This document shows, piece after piece, positions 1-10,920 of a stretch of 64,000 bases of DNA (its first letter is position 1; each line of letters begins with the position of its first letter). This DNA comes from Desmodus rotundus (taxonomy: Eukaryota; Chordata; Mammalia; Chiroptera; Phyllostomidae). Location: positions 10,887,680 through 10,951,679 of the forward strand of contig NC_071391.1 in NCBI RefSeq assembly GCF_022682495.2, written 5' to 3'. Position numbers and translations under genes: made by a program. The notes below the pieces were generated by a model that was given only the letters and a program-made list of their open reading frames with translations, did not search any database and had not been told where the DNA came from.

Positions 1-1
1 T

Positions 2-1060
2 GGCTTCTCATCTCTGAGCCAACTTCCCTATATTGCCCACAGGATCCTAGAAAACCAGAGTGATGAGGTCACCTTCATCCTCGTGGGCTTCTCAGAGTAT
101 CCAGAGCTCCAGGTGCCTCTGTTCCTGTTGTTCTTAGCCATCTACACGGCCACGGTGCTGGGGAACCTGGGCATGGTCATGACCATCAGGAGCAACCCCA
201 AACTCCACACCCCCATGTACTTTTTTCTCAGCCACTTATCCTTTGTTGATTTCTGCTACTCTACGGTGGTTACGCCCAAACTGTTGGAAAACTTGGTTGT
301 GGAAGACAGGACCATCTCCTTCACAGGATGCTTCTTGCAGTTCTTCTTGGCCTGCATATTTGTGGTGACAGAGACTTTCATGTTGGCAGTGATGGCCTAT
401 GACCGATTTGTGGCGGTGTGTAACCCTCTTCTCTACACAGTCGTCATGTCTCAGAAGCTTTGTTCCCTGATGGTGGGTGCATCGTACTCTTGGGGTATAG
501 CCTGTTCTTTAATATTCACATACTTTTTATTGACCTTATCTTTTTGTGGGAGTAACTTCATAAATAACTTCATATGTGAGTACACTGCTATTGTCTCTGT
601 GGCTTGTTCTGACCCTTACGTTAGCCAGAAGGTCCTAGTAGTCTTTGCCACATTTACTGTAATGGGCAGCTTGGTGATCATTCTTACCTCCTACATTTTC
701 ATTTTCATCACTGTCATGAGGATGCCTTCAACTGGGGGGCGCTACAAAGCCTTCTCCACTTGTTCCTCCCACTTGACTGCCGTCACTATATTCCATGGGA
801 CCATTGTTTTTCTCTACTGTGTTCCTAACTCCAAAAGCTCCTGGCTCATGGTCAAGGTGGCCTCTGTCTTTTACACAGTGGTCATCCCCATGCTGAACCC
901 ACTGATCTACAGCCTCAGGAACAAAGAAGTGAAGGACACAGTCAAAAAATTAATCAATACTAAATGTTCTGTGATGAAAAGTGAAGCTAGAATATTAATG
1001 GTTTTACTTTCAGAGTATTGGTCAGAGTTGTTCATTAATAGATCAGTAGATGAATCTTGA
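2..1060 (+). CDS. Olfactory receptor, OR5D-like, 5' end incomplete or start lost
   Basis: Class II odorant receptor, a seven-transmembrane GPCR of olfactory neurons. The frame is open from base 2 to the stop at 1058-1060. Recognisable OR body starts near base 47 ([20 protein letters not shown]) and runs through GN in TM1, [21 protein letters not shown] after TM3, a three-cysteine extracellular loop 2, SY in TM5, [11 protein letters not shown] at TM6 and [12 protein letters not shown] in TM7. The [15 protein letters not shown] segment and the ECL2 string CEYTA point to the OR5D subfamily (from memory of family members). No in-frame ATG lies upstream of TM1; GTG at 83 is not a credible start. 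A CAG splice-acceptor-like site sits at 40-42, so the ATG has been lost or lies outside the window. The C-terminal tail runs about 30 residues beyond usual OR length, as some OR5D proteins do. It could be a functional gene with an upstream start, or a recent pseudogene. Confidence 0.85.
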   Translation, partial: GFSSLSQLPYIAHRILENQSDEVTFILVGFSEYPELQVPLFLLFLAIYTATVLGNLGMVMTIRSNPKLHTPMYFFLSHLSFVDFCYSTVVTPKLLENLVVEDRTISFTGCFLQFFLACIFVVTETFMLAVMAYDRFVAVCNPLLYTVVMSQKLCSLMVGASYSWGIACSLIFTYFLLTLSFCGSNFINNFICEYTAIVSVACSDPYVSQKVLVVFATFTVMGSLVIILTSYIFIFITVMRMPSTGGRYKAFSTCSSHLTAVTIFHGTIVFLYCVPNSKSSWLMVKVASVFYTVVIPMLNPLIYSLRNKEVKDTVKKLINTKCSVMKSEARILMVLLSEYWSELFINRSVDES

Positions 1061-1339
1061 GTAACCTTGCAATTGATAGTCCAATAGCTGTTCAATGTAA
1101 CGTTTAGTAAAATAGCTTCAAAATTAGAGTTTTAAAATTGGAATATAAAGTTTTATGTGATAGTATCCATGACCAAGTGATTGTCCAGCTCAAATATCAG
1201 TTCAATTTAAGGCATATAAAGTGTGTGATTTTTGAGTTGATCTGAAGAGTTATAGCCTAAAATGTAGTAATTATAAAATTTATTTATAGATTATTTTGTA
1301 TGTTCAACATGCATATCACATAATATCTTGATTAATAAT

Positions 1340-2340
1340 ATTCTGATTTTTTGTTGACAATAATATTTCTTTTAATTTTTCTATTTTGCTTTGGTTTTAA
1401 CTTCAGTGGTAAGAACTTCCGTGTAATGTTGAATAAACAGTAAAAGTGTATATCCTTGTCTTCCTGGTATACCAAAACAGCATTGAATATTTTATATTTG
1501 AAGTGTTGTTTGCCATATGTCTTTATAGATTCCATTTCCTCAGCTTAGCAAAGTTACTTTCTTTATTTTTATTTTTTTGGTGAGTGTTAATTTAAACTAC
1601 TTTTTCTTCATTTTACTCTTGAACATTTTAATATGACAACTTATATTTCTTTTTAGGTTTTCTAATATGAAACCAATATTTTTCTGAGAAAAGTAATTTA
1701 AATGTGATATAATACAATTTCCCATTAGTTGATTAATGTGACAATGTTTTTTTAAGAATTTAAAATTTTAAGTTCATAAGATACATTGTTCTGTAATTTT
1801 CTTTTTTTTGTACTGTCCTTGTTAATTTTTGACATCAAAATTTTACTAGCCTCTTAAAAGTAAATGGTAAAAATATCTTCTAATTTGAGTAAAATTTTTT
1901 TCTTTATAGTAATCTCTGAAAAATAGGACAATTTTTAATTGCATAGGAAAGTTTTCAATTATGAATTCACCTTCTCTACTGGTGGCAGGAAAATTATGAT
2001 TTCAATTTTTGAGTTGGTTTTATTGTGTTTTTTTGGTAATTTTTCCATTGTAGCTGAATTTTCAAAGTTGGTTGCAAATAGTTTTTATAACAGTCTCTTT
2101 CTGAAGTTGGTGGTATCTATAGTTATGATAACTTTTCATCAGTAATATTATTTTCCCCTTCCTTTCTTCCTCATACCCTGGTTGAACTGTATAACAGTTT
2201 ATTTAATTTTATAGGTTTTCTAAAAAAGTCCCTATAATCTGGTATTGTTGTTTCCCTCTGTTTTATATTTGCTATTTATTTCACTAATTTCTTCTGTGTT
2301 TTTTCTTACTCAAATTTTTATTTTATTTTATTTTTACTGA
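1340..2340 (-). mobile_element. Degenerate LINE-1 ORF2 fragment, antisense
   Basis: AT-rich DNA that aligns by eye with the reverse complement of the L1 ORF2 reverse-transcriptase region: the segments around 1425-1470, 1770-1870 and 2200-2300 keep recognisable L1 wording (for example 'tatccttgtcttcc' and 'ttttctttttttgtactgtc'). All frames are broken. It is old and inactive; boundaries are approximate. Confidence 0.5.
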
Positions 2341-2344
2341 AAAC

Positions 2345-3345
2345 ACCTGTGGCTCTCTATGTCAAGGTTTTGGGTTTGTTTTTTCTTGGTGGTAGCAGTG
2401 TCCTCAGTCCATATATGGGCTATCTTAAAAAAACAAGAAGGTCAACACCTCCAGGAATAACTCTCAACCAACAATACAGGGTTGTAGGTACATAAATACC
2501 CCAACTTCTTCACTTACTCTTTGGACAAATTGGAATTAGAGTCTACACAGTCTTCCAGTGGGACTAAGATTCAGCTGTAGGCAAAAATAACCTGTTCATT
2601 GTTCTGTGTCCCTCTTTCCTACTGAGCTGCTGTACTTCCTAGGATCATCTTCTAAGTAAACTACTTGTATCTAAATCCTTGTCTCTGGATCTGCTGCTGA
2701 GAAACCCAAACCTGGAAGAGTGGAAAATATCTTTGAAACATATATGACAAATGTATGCAATAACTATTAGCTTCTAAAAGCTGTACAAAAACCCAATCAA
2801 TATTGATGAAACAGTTTGAAAAACTTTAGAAGTATGAATCCATAATTCCATTTTCTATATGCACTGAGTAGAAACAGATACACATTTGCACCAAAGGTAG
2901 GGAGCGATGTTAAACATGATGACTGTGAATATCAAGTAAAAAATGTTGATTTTATAAAAATATCTGGAAGGATTAACATTGAGAACCAAAAATGAAAAGT
3001 CTATAGGTTTTAATCTCACAATCTGATATGTCAAACTTGAGTTTGTAATATTATTTGCTGACACAATGGATATTATAATGCATTTCAGAAATAATTTGTA
3101 AAATTTTTGTTTTGTTTTTAAAGGTTAATCTTTAATTAATTACACGTTTTACCTGCATGACGTAGCTGCCAGACAAATGTGGCATAATTGCAACTGTTTT
3201 GATTCTGTTTTTCTTAACCCAGTGTGTTTATCTCAAATAAAACTTTCTAGCTTCACCTTATACCATAAAAGTATACCACAAAACCGTGTCTTACATGTGT
3301 GCACAAGTAAGCAATTATAAAACATAAAAAAACATATTTTGCTTT
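2345..3345. other. Unassigned AT-rich intergenic DNA
   Basis: No OR motif, long open frame or recognisable young repeat seen. Part of it may be further decayed L1 sequence. Confidence 0.5.
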
Positions 3346-3355
3346 TAATTTTCTT

Positions 3356-3682
3356 CTTTTTAATTGTTAAAGTACAGTCATCTGCCTTTCCCCCCTAAAA
3401 TCTCCCCCAACCCAGGCATCCCCACCTCCCTCCCCTGATCCCACTCCCCACCTTGGTTTTGTCCATGTGCCCTTTATAGTTGTTCTTCCCTTTCCCCCAT
3501 TATCTCCTCCCACCTCCCCTCTGGTTACTGTCAGTTTGTTCTTAATTTCAATGTCTCTGGTTATATTTTGCTTGCTTGTTTGTTTTGATGATTAGGTTCT
3601 ACTTAAAGGTGAGATCATATGATACTTTTTCTTTCACTGCCTGGCTTATTTCTCTTAGCAAAATGCTCTCCAGTTCCACCAA
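3356..3682 (-). mobile_element. Bat LINE-1 3' end, antisense, with TSD
   Basis: Reverse complement of the bat L1 3' UTR: C-rich stretches and 'ggttttgtccatgtg', then 'cttatttctcttagca' towards ORF2. It is bounded by the direct repeat TAATTTTCTT at 3346-3355 and 3683-3692, which fits target-primed insertion of a 5'-truncated copy. Confidence 0.8.
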
Positions 3683-3692
3683 TAATTTTCTT

Positions 3693-4034
3693 TAGTTATA
3701 AACTAGGATTTCCACATAACTTTATCATACTATTCAGACCTGTTTAAGGGTCTATATAGTACACAAAAGATACACTATGCTCTTCTCTCTTGCCTCCTAA
3801 ACCATATACAATTTTCAAAAAAAGAGAAAAAGAAAAAAATCTACGTGCTGGACTATAACCACTAGCTGGCTCTTTGTAAGTCTCTGCCTTGTCCTTCTGG
3901 ATGGACACTACACCTGGGCATAGTCTCTTTGCTGACGTCACTCTTTCATTTTATTGCCTGATGTAAGTCTATCATAGTTAAAATACTTTGTATAACTATA
4001 TTGTTTCTCTTTTGGATCCTGTTCATTTCATAAG
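3693..4034. other. Unassigned spacer
   Basis: Sequence between the L1 insertion and the OR remnant. Nothing recognisable, apart from a purine-rich patch near 3817-3838. Confidence 0.4.
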
Positions 4035-4281
4035 GAAGTTCATAGTCATCACTTTGCTTTCATTTTTATCACTGTCCTAAAGATACTTTATATCTGTGGG
4101 CATCTCTACCTGTCCCTTCTGCTTCACCATCATTCTTTCTCTCTATAGTGTGTCCAATTCTAAAGGCTCATGGGCAATTGCTCAAGTAGGCTCCATGTTT
4201 CACACCAACGTAATCCTCATGCTGAACTCACTGACATATGGCGTGAGGTACAAAAATGTGAAAGAATCTCTGAGGAAGTGA
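4035..4281 (+). pseudogene. Olfactory receptor remnant, OR5D-like 3' part
   Basis: Only the TM5-to-C-terminus part of an OR survives. Bases 4047-4090 match the TM5/ICL3 coding sequence of the receptor at 1-1060 (tttcatttttatcactgtc). From about 4120 the translation reads like TM6-TM7: SVSNSKGSWAIAQVGSMFHT then a damaged NPLIY motif reading LNSLTYGVRYKN and a stop after SLRK. The [11 protein letters not shown] region is mostly deleted and the frame is broken between TM5 and TM6. Closest relative visible here is the OR5D-like gene 3 kb upstream, so this looks like an old tandem duplicate that has decayed. Confidence 0.75.
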
Positions 4282-5178
4282 ATAGGCTCCAAAATATTTT
4301 AGCACTCAATCCCATTATGTTAATACTAATTTTTGTAACATTAATACATGTATTTCTCTGAACTTATTTATATGTCTATTGAAATGTCACCTTCTGACTT
4401 CCAGTCAAAGTGGAGGCAGAGGTAAACATGCTTTGCAACCTTGTGCAACCACAGAAAGAATTACAACTAGACATGAAAACAAACAACACCCAGAACCATC
4501 AGGAAATCAGGCTGTATGGAAGTCTGACACCCAAGGATTTAAAGAAGGCACATTCATTCAGATGGGTAGGAGGGGTAGAGTCGCAGTGACTGGTGGAAAA
4601 GCGAGGAGATGTGCTGTGGTGCAGAGAGGTGGTGGCAGTGAAACACTGGTCCCACATTCAGGTGTGGTGGAAAAATCAGGAGGGATATGTTGGGATCAAG
4701 CAATCTGAGCTGTAGGCCTGACTGCACAGCCCAGGGTTCTAGTGCCAGGAAGATAAATCCCCATAACTTCAGGCTGTAAAAATCAGTAGGGGTTGGGACA
4801 GCAGAAGAAACTGCCAGATATTCAGGATACTCTTCTTAAAAGGCCTGCATGGAGTTAACACATACACAAACCTACCCCCTCCAGGATTTAGCACCAGGAC
4901 AACAGCTGGAAGGGCACCAGTCACACAGGGTGAGTGCCAGGTAAACCTCCAGATGCCAGGCAGCAGCATTGTCCCCTCTCCAAGCCCTCTCCCCAAATAG
5001 AGACACAAAGCAGTGAGGCAGGTTGTCCTGCCCTGGTGATGACCTAAGGCTTCACCCCACACACTTTAGGTGCCTTTTTTATAATAGGCCACACTACTGA
5101 GACAGAGAGTCAAAGCAGCTATACCTAATACACAGAAACAAAAACAGGGAGGCTGCCAAATTGAGGAGACAAAGAAAC

Positions 5179-6321
5179 ATGGTCCAAATGAAAGAGCAGA
5201 ACAAAACCACAGAGAAAGTACTAAAGGAAGCAGAGATAACCAATCTATCAGATGCAGAGTTCAAAACGCTGGTAATCACAATGCTCAAATAACTCATTGA
5301 GTACATCAACAACATAAAAAAGACCCAGGAAGAAATGAAGGTTACACTAAGTGAAATAAAGAAAAATCTATAGGAAACCAACAGTGGAGGAGATGAAGCC
5401 AGAATTCAAATCAATGGTTGGAAATAAAGAAGAAACAAGCATTCAACCAGAAAAGCAAGAAGAAAAAAGAATTTAAAAAAATGAGGATAGTATAAGTGAC
5501 TCTAGGACATTTCCAAACGTACCAACATCAGAATAGTAGGGATGTCAGAAGGGTGGAAGAGCAAGAAATTGAGAACTTATTTGAAAAAATGATGAAAGGA
5601 AACTTCCATAATTTGGTGAAGGAAATAGACACAAGTCCAGGAAGCACAGAGAGTCCCAAACAAGATGGACACAAAGAGGACCACACCAAGACACTTCATA
5701 ATTAAAATGTCAAAGGTTAAAGATAAAGAGAGAATCTTAAAAACAGTAAGAAAAAAGCAGATAGTTACCTACAGGAAGTTCCCATAAGACCGTCAGCTGA
5801 TTTCTCAAAAGAAACTTTGCAGGCTAGAAGGGATTGGCAAGAAATATTCAAAGTCATGAAAAGCAGGGACCTACGGTCAAGATTGTTCTACTAAGGAAAG
5901 CTATCGTTTAGAATCAAAGGGCCGATAAAGAGCTTCCCACACAAGAAAAAACTGAAGGAGCTCATCCTCACCAAACAATTGTTATTTTTTTTGGGGGGGG
6001 AGGTCATCATTACTCTGTTTTATTTTATTATATTATAACTTTTTTATTGTTGTTCTGGTACAGTTGTGTCCATTTTCCCCTCACCACTCCCCCCTATGCT
6101 AGCCATCTCCACCTCCCACCCCTGATCCTACCCTCCTTTGGTTTTGTCCATGTGGCCTTTATAGATGTTCCTGAAAACACTCCCCTCTTTTCCTGCAATT
6201 ATCCTCTCCCACCTCCCCTCTCATTACTGTCACTTTGTTCTTAATTTCAATGTCTCTGGTTATATTTTACTTGCTTGTTTGGCCAAACCAATATTATATG
6301 AAATGTTAAAGGGACTTATTT
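5179..6321 (+). pseudogene. Decayed HAL1/L1 ORF1, split by an L1 insertion
   Basis: Starts at the ATG of 'atggtccaaatgaaag', equivalent to the MAQMKEQ start of the intact copy. Phrases of the ORF1 protein can be followed across frames: the SDAEFK coiled-coil entry, the 'cagaatagtagggatgtcaga' equivalent of the NILIIGVPE strand, the YPAKLSF equivalent near 5885-5925 and the final YEMLKG at 6296-6312. In-frame stops occur, for example near 5289 and 5371. The last codons lie beyond the antisense L1 3' end. Confidence 0.75.
5983..6282 (-). mobile_element. LINE-1 3' end, antisense, nested in HAL1
   Basis: Same antisense bat L1 3' UTR wording as at 3356-3682 (C-rich tracts, 'ggttttgtccatgtgg', 'aatttcaatgtctctgg'). 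It interrupts the ORF1 remnant. The flanks CCAAACAATTGTTAT and CCAAACCAATATTAT look like a diverged target-site duplication. Confidence 0.75.
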
Positions 6322-6340
6322 AAGAAAAAGTAGAAGATCA

Positions 6341-6531
6341 GCGTGGCTCAATGGATTGAGTGCTGGAATGCGGAGCAAAGGATCACCAGTTTGATTCCCA
6401 GTCAGGGCACATGCCTGGGTTGCAGGCCAGGTCCCCAGTAGAGGGCACATGACAGGCAACCACACATTAATGTTTCTCTCCCTCTCTTTCTCCCTCCCTT
6501 CTCCTCTCTCTAAAAATAAATAAAATATTGA
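6341..6531 (+). mobile_element. VES SINE
   Basis: tRNA-derived chiropteran SINE with head, 'agtcagggcacatgcctggg' core, CT-rich block and AAATAAATAAA tail. It lacks about ten bases of the usual 5' end. A perfect 19-bp duplication AAGAAAAAGTAGAAGATCA flanks it at 6322-6340 and 6532-6550. It sits in the HAL1 just past the ORF1 end. Confidence 0.92.
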
Positions 6532-6930
6532 AAGAAAAAGTAGAAGATCAAAACTATGAACGATAAAATGGCAAAAAATACGTCTTTCAACAATTAAATC
6601 TAAAAAACTAAGCAAACAATCAGAAGAGAGACAGAATCATGGATACTGAGAGTGTTTTGAAGACTGCCAGATGGGAGGGGGTGGTGAGAGAATTGGTGAA
6701 GAAGTGAGGTAATTAAGAAGTACAAATAAGTAGTTACATAATAGCCATGGGAGTGTAAAATACAGTATAGGAAATGGAGTAGCCAAAGCACTTATATGCA
6801 TGGCCCATGGACATGAACAACGGTGGGGGGATTGTCTGAGGGAGTGGGGGTTGATGAGTGTAGGGCGACAAAGGGAGAAAAATCAGGACAAGTGGAAGAG
6901 CATAATCAATAAAATATGAAAAATAAATCT

Positions 6931-7600
6931 TAGAAATATATGTCCTAAAGAAAAATTCAAAACAGGTTTACATATGGAAATTAAAAAGAATTGTGTGCTA
7001 AGATAAATAGGAGGAATTCAAATACTAATTTTTAATTCAACCAATAAGTGAAGAAGAGGTAACATTAATTATGATGAGACGAAGGGGATTTTAGGTATTA
7101 AAGAACTTTAAGGAAACTACAATGTTACATCAGAGCCACAGGGGAGGTTTTAAATAAAGAATTTACACTTAGAAGAGCAGCTTTATGTTTGAGAGGGCCA
7201 ATTTGAAAAGCTCTTGCAAGATGCAGAGACAGAGGAAAATATGATTGAAAAGATGAGAAGAAATAATCATATCAAAAACATAAAGCAGAGATTCACCAAC
7301 AGATACTATGTGTATGTCTGGGATGAGTCAGACCAATCAAAACGGAAGGGATGATCAAAGCTACAATTTTTAACCAAAAAATTGTAACAAAGTAACAGTC
7401 AAATATTTAGATTTAAAGCATTCACTGTGTATTAGACAAAAATAGGGAAGAAGAATCTTACAAACCCTAGAGGAGATTTTTTGATTGTAAGGTTAATAAA
7501 ATAATTCTTTAAGTATGAAGGTAATCAAAACCTACTACCCCACAGAAAGGGAAAAATCAAATAATTCTCAGTCCTCTTAACAGTATTAATAATAATGAAT
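6931..7600. other. Unassigned AT-rich spacer
   Basis: Purine-rich, no gene or clear repeat family seen; an (AATA)-type run at about 7593-7611. Confidence 0.4.
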
Positions 7601-7639
7601 AAATAAATAAAAGGGCACCACCTAAGGAGTTTTCAGGGG

Positions 7640-7856
7640 AGACATAAATGACTATGATACTGTATTACATATTTTAAAGTGGCTGAGTAGATCTTAAAAG
7701 TCCTCATACCAAGAAAAATATTTGTAGTTAGTTGTACAGAAGGACAGATGTTAACTAGAGTTATTGTGATCATTTTGCCAACTATGCAAATATCAAAGTT
7801 TTATGTTGTACACCTGAAACTACTATAATATTATGTCTGTTACATCTTAATAAAAA
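7640..7856 (+). mobile_element. Old LINE-1 3' end
   Basis: Ends in the typical mammalian L1M wording 'gttgtacacctgaaactactataat' region followed by 'cttaataaaaa'. Upstream limit is approximate. Confidence 0.6.
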
Positions 7857-7984
7857 GTTCTTTCACATAGAGAGTCAAGAGAAAGTTATTAAAACCTAAC
7901 CTCTCATAGAAAAAAATTGCTTTAAAGAATACAGCATATAAAGAATATAGCATATATCTTTGTGAATTCATGTTTTCAAATTTT

Positions 7985-9450
7985 TCAGGTAAAGATCCAA
8001 TTGAGGTATTTTTTTAGGAGCCTCCATACTGTTTTTATTAGTGGTTGTATCAATTTACATTCATACCAGCAGTGAATGAGAGGTTTCTCCAAACTTCTCT
8101 AACCTGGTTATTTCTACTTGTCTTGTTGAGAATAGCCATTCTGACAGGTGTGAGGTAGTATCTCAGTGTAGTTTTGGTGAGGATTTCCCTAATAACTAGC
8201 ATCTTTTCATACATGTGTTGGACATTTGTATGTCTTCTTGGGAAAAATGTCTGTTCAGGTCCTCTGTGCATTTTTTAATTGGACTGCTTGTTTGGTTGGT
8301 GTTGAGTTATATGGATTCTTTATATATTTTGAATATATAATAATAACTGCTTGTCAGAGCTGTTGTTTGCAAAAGCCTTCTTCAATTCGGTTGTTGGCCT
8401 TTTTGTATTGCTGTTGATTTCTTTTGCAATGCAGAAGCTTTTCAGTTTGATTTAGTTGTATTTATTTATTTTTGCCTTTACTCCCCTTGCCGTTGAGGTC
8501 AAATTGAATAAAATCCTCTCTAAGACCAAAGTTCATAAATTTAGTACCTGTGTTTTCTTCTACATAATTTATTGTTTTGGGTCTTCGATTTTGGTTTTGT
8601 ACGCATGACAAACAGTAGTCTAGTTTCATTCTTTTGCATGTGGCTTTTCAATTTTCCCAGCATCCTCTACTGAGAATTTCTTTTCTCCGTTGTATGTTTT
8701 TGGTTCCTTTGTCAAAAATTACATGCCCATATACATACATGTGGGTTCACTGCTCAGCTCTCAGTGGCCAAGCTATGGAAACAACTAAATTGTGCTTTAA
8801 TAGATGATTGGGTAAAGAAAATATGGTGCATATAGACAGTGGAATGCTACTCCCCCACAGGAAAAGATGAAATACTGCCACTTGTGGCAGCCTGGATGGA
8901 TCTTGAGAATATCATGCTAAGCAAAACAAGTCAGACATAAAAAATCAAGAATTGTATTATTTCACTCATATGTGGGACACAAAACTGAAGAAACAGCCCT
9001 GGCTGGTGTGGCTCAGTGGATTGAGCACTGGCCTGCGGATCAAAGGGTTGTCAGTTTGATTCACAGTCAGGGCACATGCTTGGGTTGCAGGGCAGGTCCC
9101 CTGTGCCGGGCGTGACAGAAGAAACCACATATTGATGTTTCCCTCCCTCTTTCTCCCTCTCTCTAAAAATAAATAAATAAAATCTTTAAAAAACCTGAAA
9201 AAACAATAAATGGACAAATAAGAAAAACAAACAAAAACTTGTAGACACAGACAGCAGTCTGGAGGTTACCAGGGGGAGGGGGTGTGGGAGCAGTAAAGGG
9301 ACAAAAAGATCGAATATGTGGTGACAGAGGAAGGTTTGACTGTGGGTGGGGGACACACAGTGTAATACACAGATCATGTGCCATAGCATCGTACACTTGA
9401 CACTGATAAGGTCTTATTAACTAAAGTTACCCCAATTAATTTAATAAAAA
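7985..9450. mobile_element. LINE-1 with 5' inversion, carrying a VES SINE
   Basis: Bases 7985-8725 are antisense L1 (ORF2 3' part: 'ttctgacaggtgtgaggtagt', 'gcagaagcttttcagtttgat'). Bases 8726-8995 and 9191-9450 are sense L1 (the 'gtggaatgctactc', 'atcatgctaagcaaa' and 'gtacacttgacactgataa' segments). The abrupt switch at about 8725 is what twin priming produces, although two independent copies are possible. A VES SINE is inserted in the sense half. Confidence 0.7.
8996..9190 (+). mobile_element. VES SINE in L1
   Basis: Full-length copy beginning GCCCTGGCTGG, with the usual core and AAATAAATAAATAAAATC tail. Flanks CTGAAGAAACA (8985-8995) and CTGAAAAAACA (9195-9205) form an 11-bp duplication with one mismatch. 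Confidence 0.9.
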
Positions 9451-9454
9451 TAGA

Positions 9455-10908
9455 GTATAGTGGCATACTACAAAATTAAAAAGAAAAGAAAAGAAACCAA
9501 ACAAAACTTTCTAAAGTAAGGAATTGTATTATAGGCTGAAGGACTTGTGGGTTTTTTCTTACCTAGGCTAAAACAAAAATTCAGGTTTCTGTACTGACTC
9601 TGTTATGTCAGGCTGATGCTGTTTGTCTTGGAGGTAAAAGAACACTCTAAGCGTTTTGTTTTGTTGTATTTCTTAGCAATAATAAAGTATTTTGTCTTGC
9701 CATATACTAACTGTTCAGATTCAATCTGCTAAATTTTAAGGACCAGTTAATACATTATCAGAATATAATTTAAAAAAAGAAAGCAAGTTTTTCTTTTCCA
9801 GTCCTAGCTTACAATAGTTAAACTCTACATATTTTGAACAAAGTCCTGGGAAAATTATTTGTTTGGCAACACGTGGTGAGTGTTGTATCTGAGGAAAGCC
9901 CATTTTATGCATTCTTAGCCCTTGCTCTGGGTATGGCCCTCTCTCTGTTACTTCGATTTACAAAGAATTTCATAGAGTTTCCTTGCTTAGCCTGGAACTA
10001 GAGGTGAGAGAGTCTATATCCAGTTAGATATAACTTGAAATGATCAGAAAACAGATGTCACTGAACTTACTTAGGATATGAAGCAGAACTTTAATTGCAC
10101 TTTCCCTTAGTGGCCTCATTCCCAAGACATGCTATGCTTTTGGGGACAGAGCATTTTCAATAACAATAACAAAGAAAGAAATGATGCAACTTTTCAGGGA
10201 ACTTGCACCTAACTGATAAAGACTAATGTATTTTATAGTAGAGTTGTCCACATTTCCTTTTTGGAAGAAGATAAAGGATAAAATCAAATGGCTATTAAAA
10301 TTTCTGCGCCAGTCTGCATGTGAAGGTAGCCATGTGAAGGGAAGAGATGGAACCTGACGGACTTCGCTCCTTTTTACTTTAGTTCTTATTGCCATCTTGA
10401 AAGAAACAGGAGAGGAGAGCCTGTTAGGATGTAAGTCGAGATCTTCTAAATCATCTTCTTTTCTTCATTCTACTTGATTTTTTACAAGTTCAGGAGGTCA
10501 TACATTATTTTAAGTAAACTTAAAATGAATGATATATTTGGTTCACAGCCAGAATCAGCATGCTCCTCATCTTTGTTGGATGTTGAGCAAGACCTAAGAG
10601 GAGGTCATTTCTGTAGAGATAAATTTAGATTCTGCAGCTGGATCAAAGCAAGTACAAAATGGGACAGAGATATCTCAGCATCAGGGGGAGGGGGAAAACA
10701 GTCCCGACCATAACTCCATCTTGGTCTAAACCCGCTGGGTGCTTCCTTGCTAAAGGAAGACTAACACAGATGGTCTGGGTATCATCCAAGTGCACTGAAC
10801 ATGAGGCCAATCATGTCCGCCATGCTGTGTGGTAGTCTAAGCAGCAAATAAAAAAAGAGAAACTAAGAATCTAAAATTTTCATAGAGGGGAGAGGGCTTG
10901 GGCAGGTG
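9455..10908. other. Unassigned intergenic DNA
   Basis: No OR motif or recognisable element. The short open frames here carry no known domain. Confidence 0.4.
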
Positions 10909-10920
10909 TAGAAACAGATT

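Larger units (their letters stand above)
4383..6925 (+). mobile_element. Old HAL1 (half-L1) retrotransposon with nested insertions
   Basis: The element reads 5' UTR of L1 type (about 4383-5178), a decayed ORF1 (5179-5975, continuing 6284-6321) and then directly a G-rich 3' UTR (about 6551-6925) that matches the 3' UTR of the intact HAL1 at 10921-12411, for example the shared 'cccatggacatgaac' string near 6805. No ORF2 lies between ORF1 and the 3' UTR, which is the HAL1 hallmark. ORF1 is broken by several stops and frame changes. An antisense L1 3' end (5983-6282) and a VES SINE (6341-6531) are inserted in it, so it is older than both. The 5' boundary is approximate and I could not fix a clean target-site duplication. 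Confidence 0.7.

Noticed and set aside
4379..4708. A 109-codon frame upstream of a possible gene
   Set aside because: It lies in the 5' UTR of the old HAL1 and has no domain.
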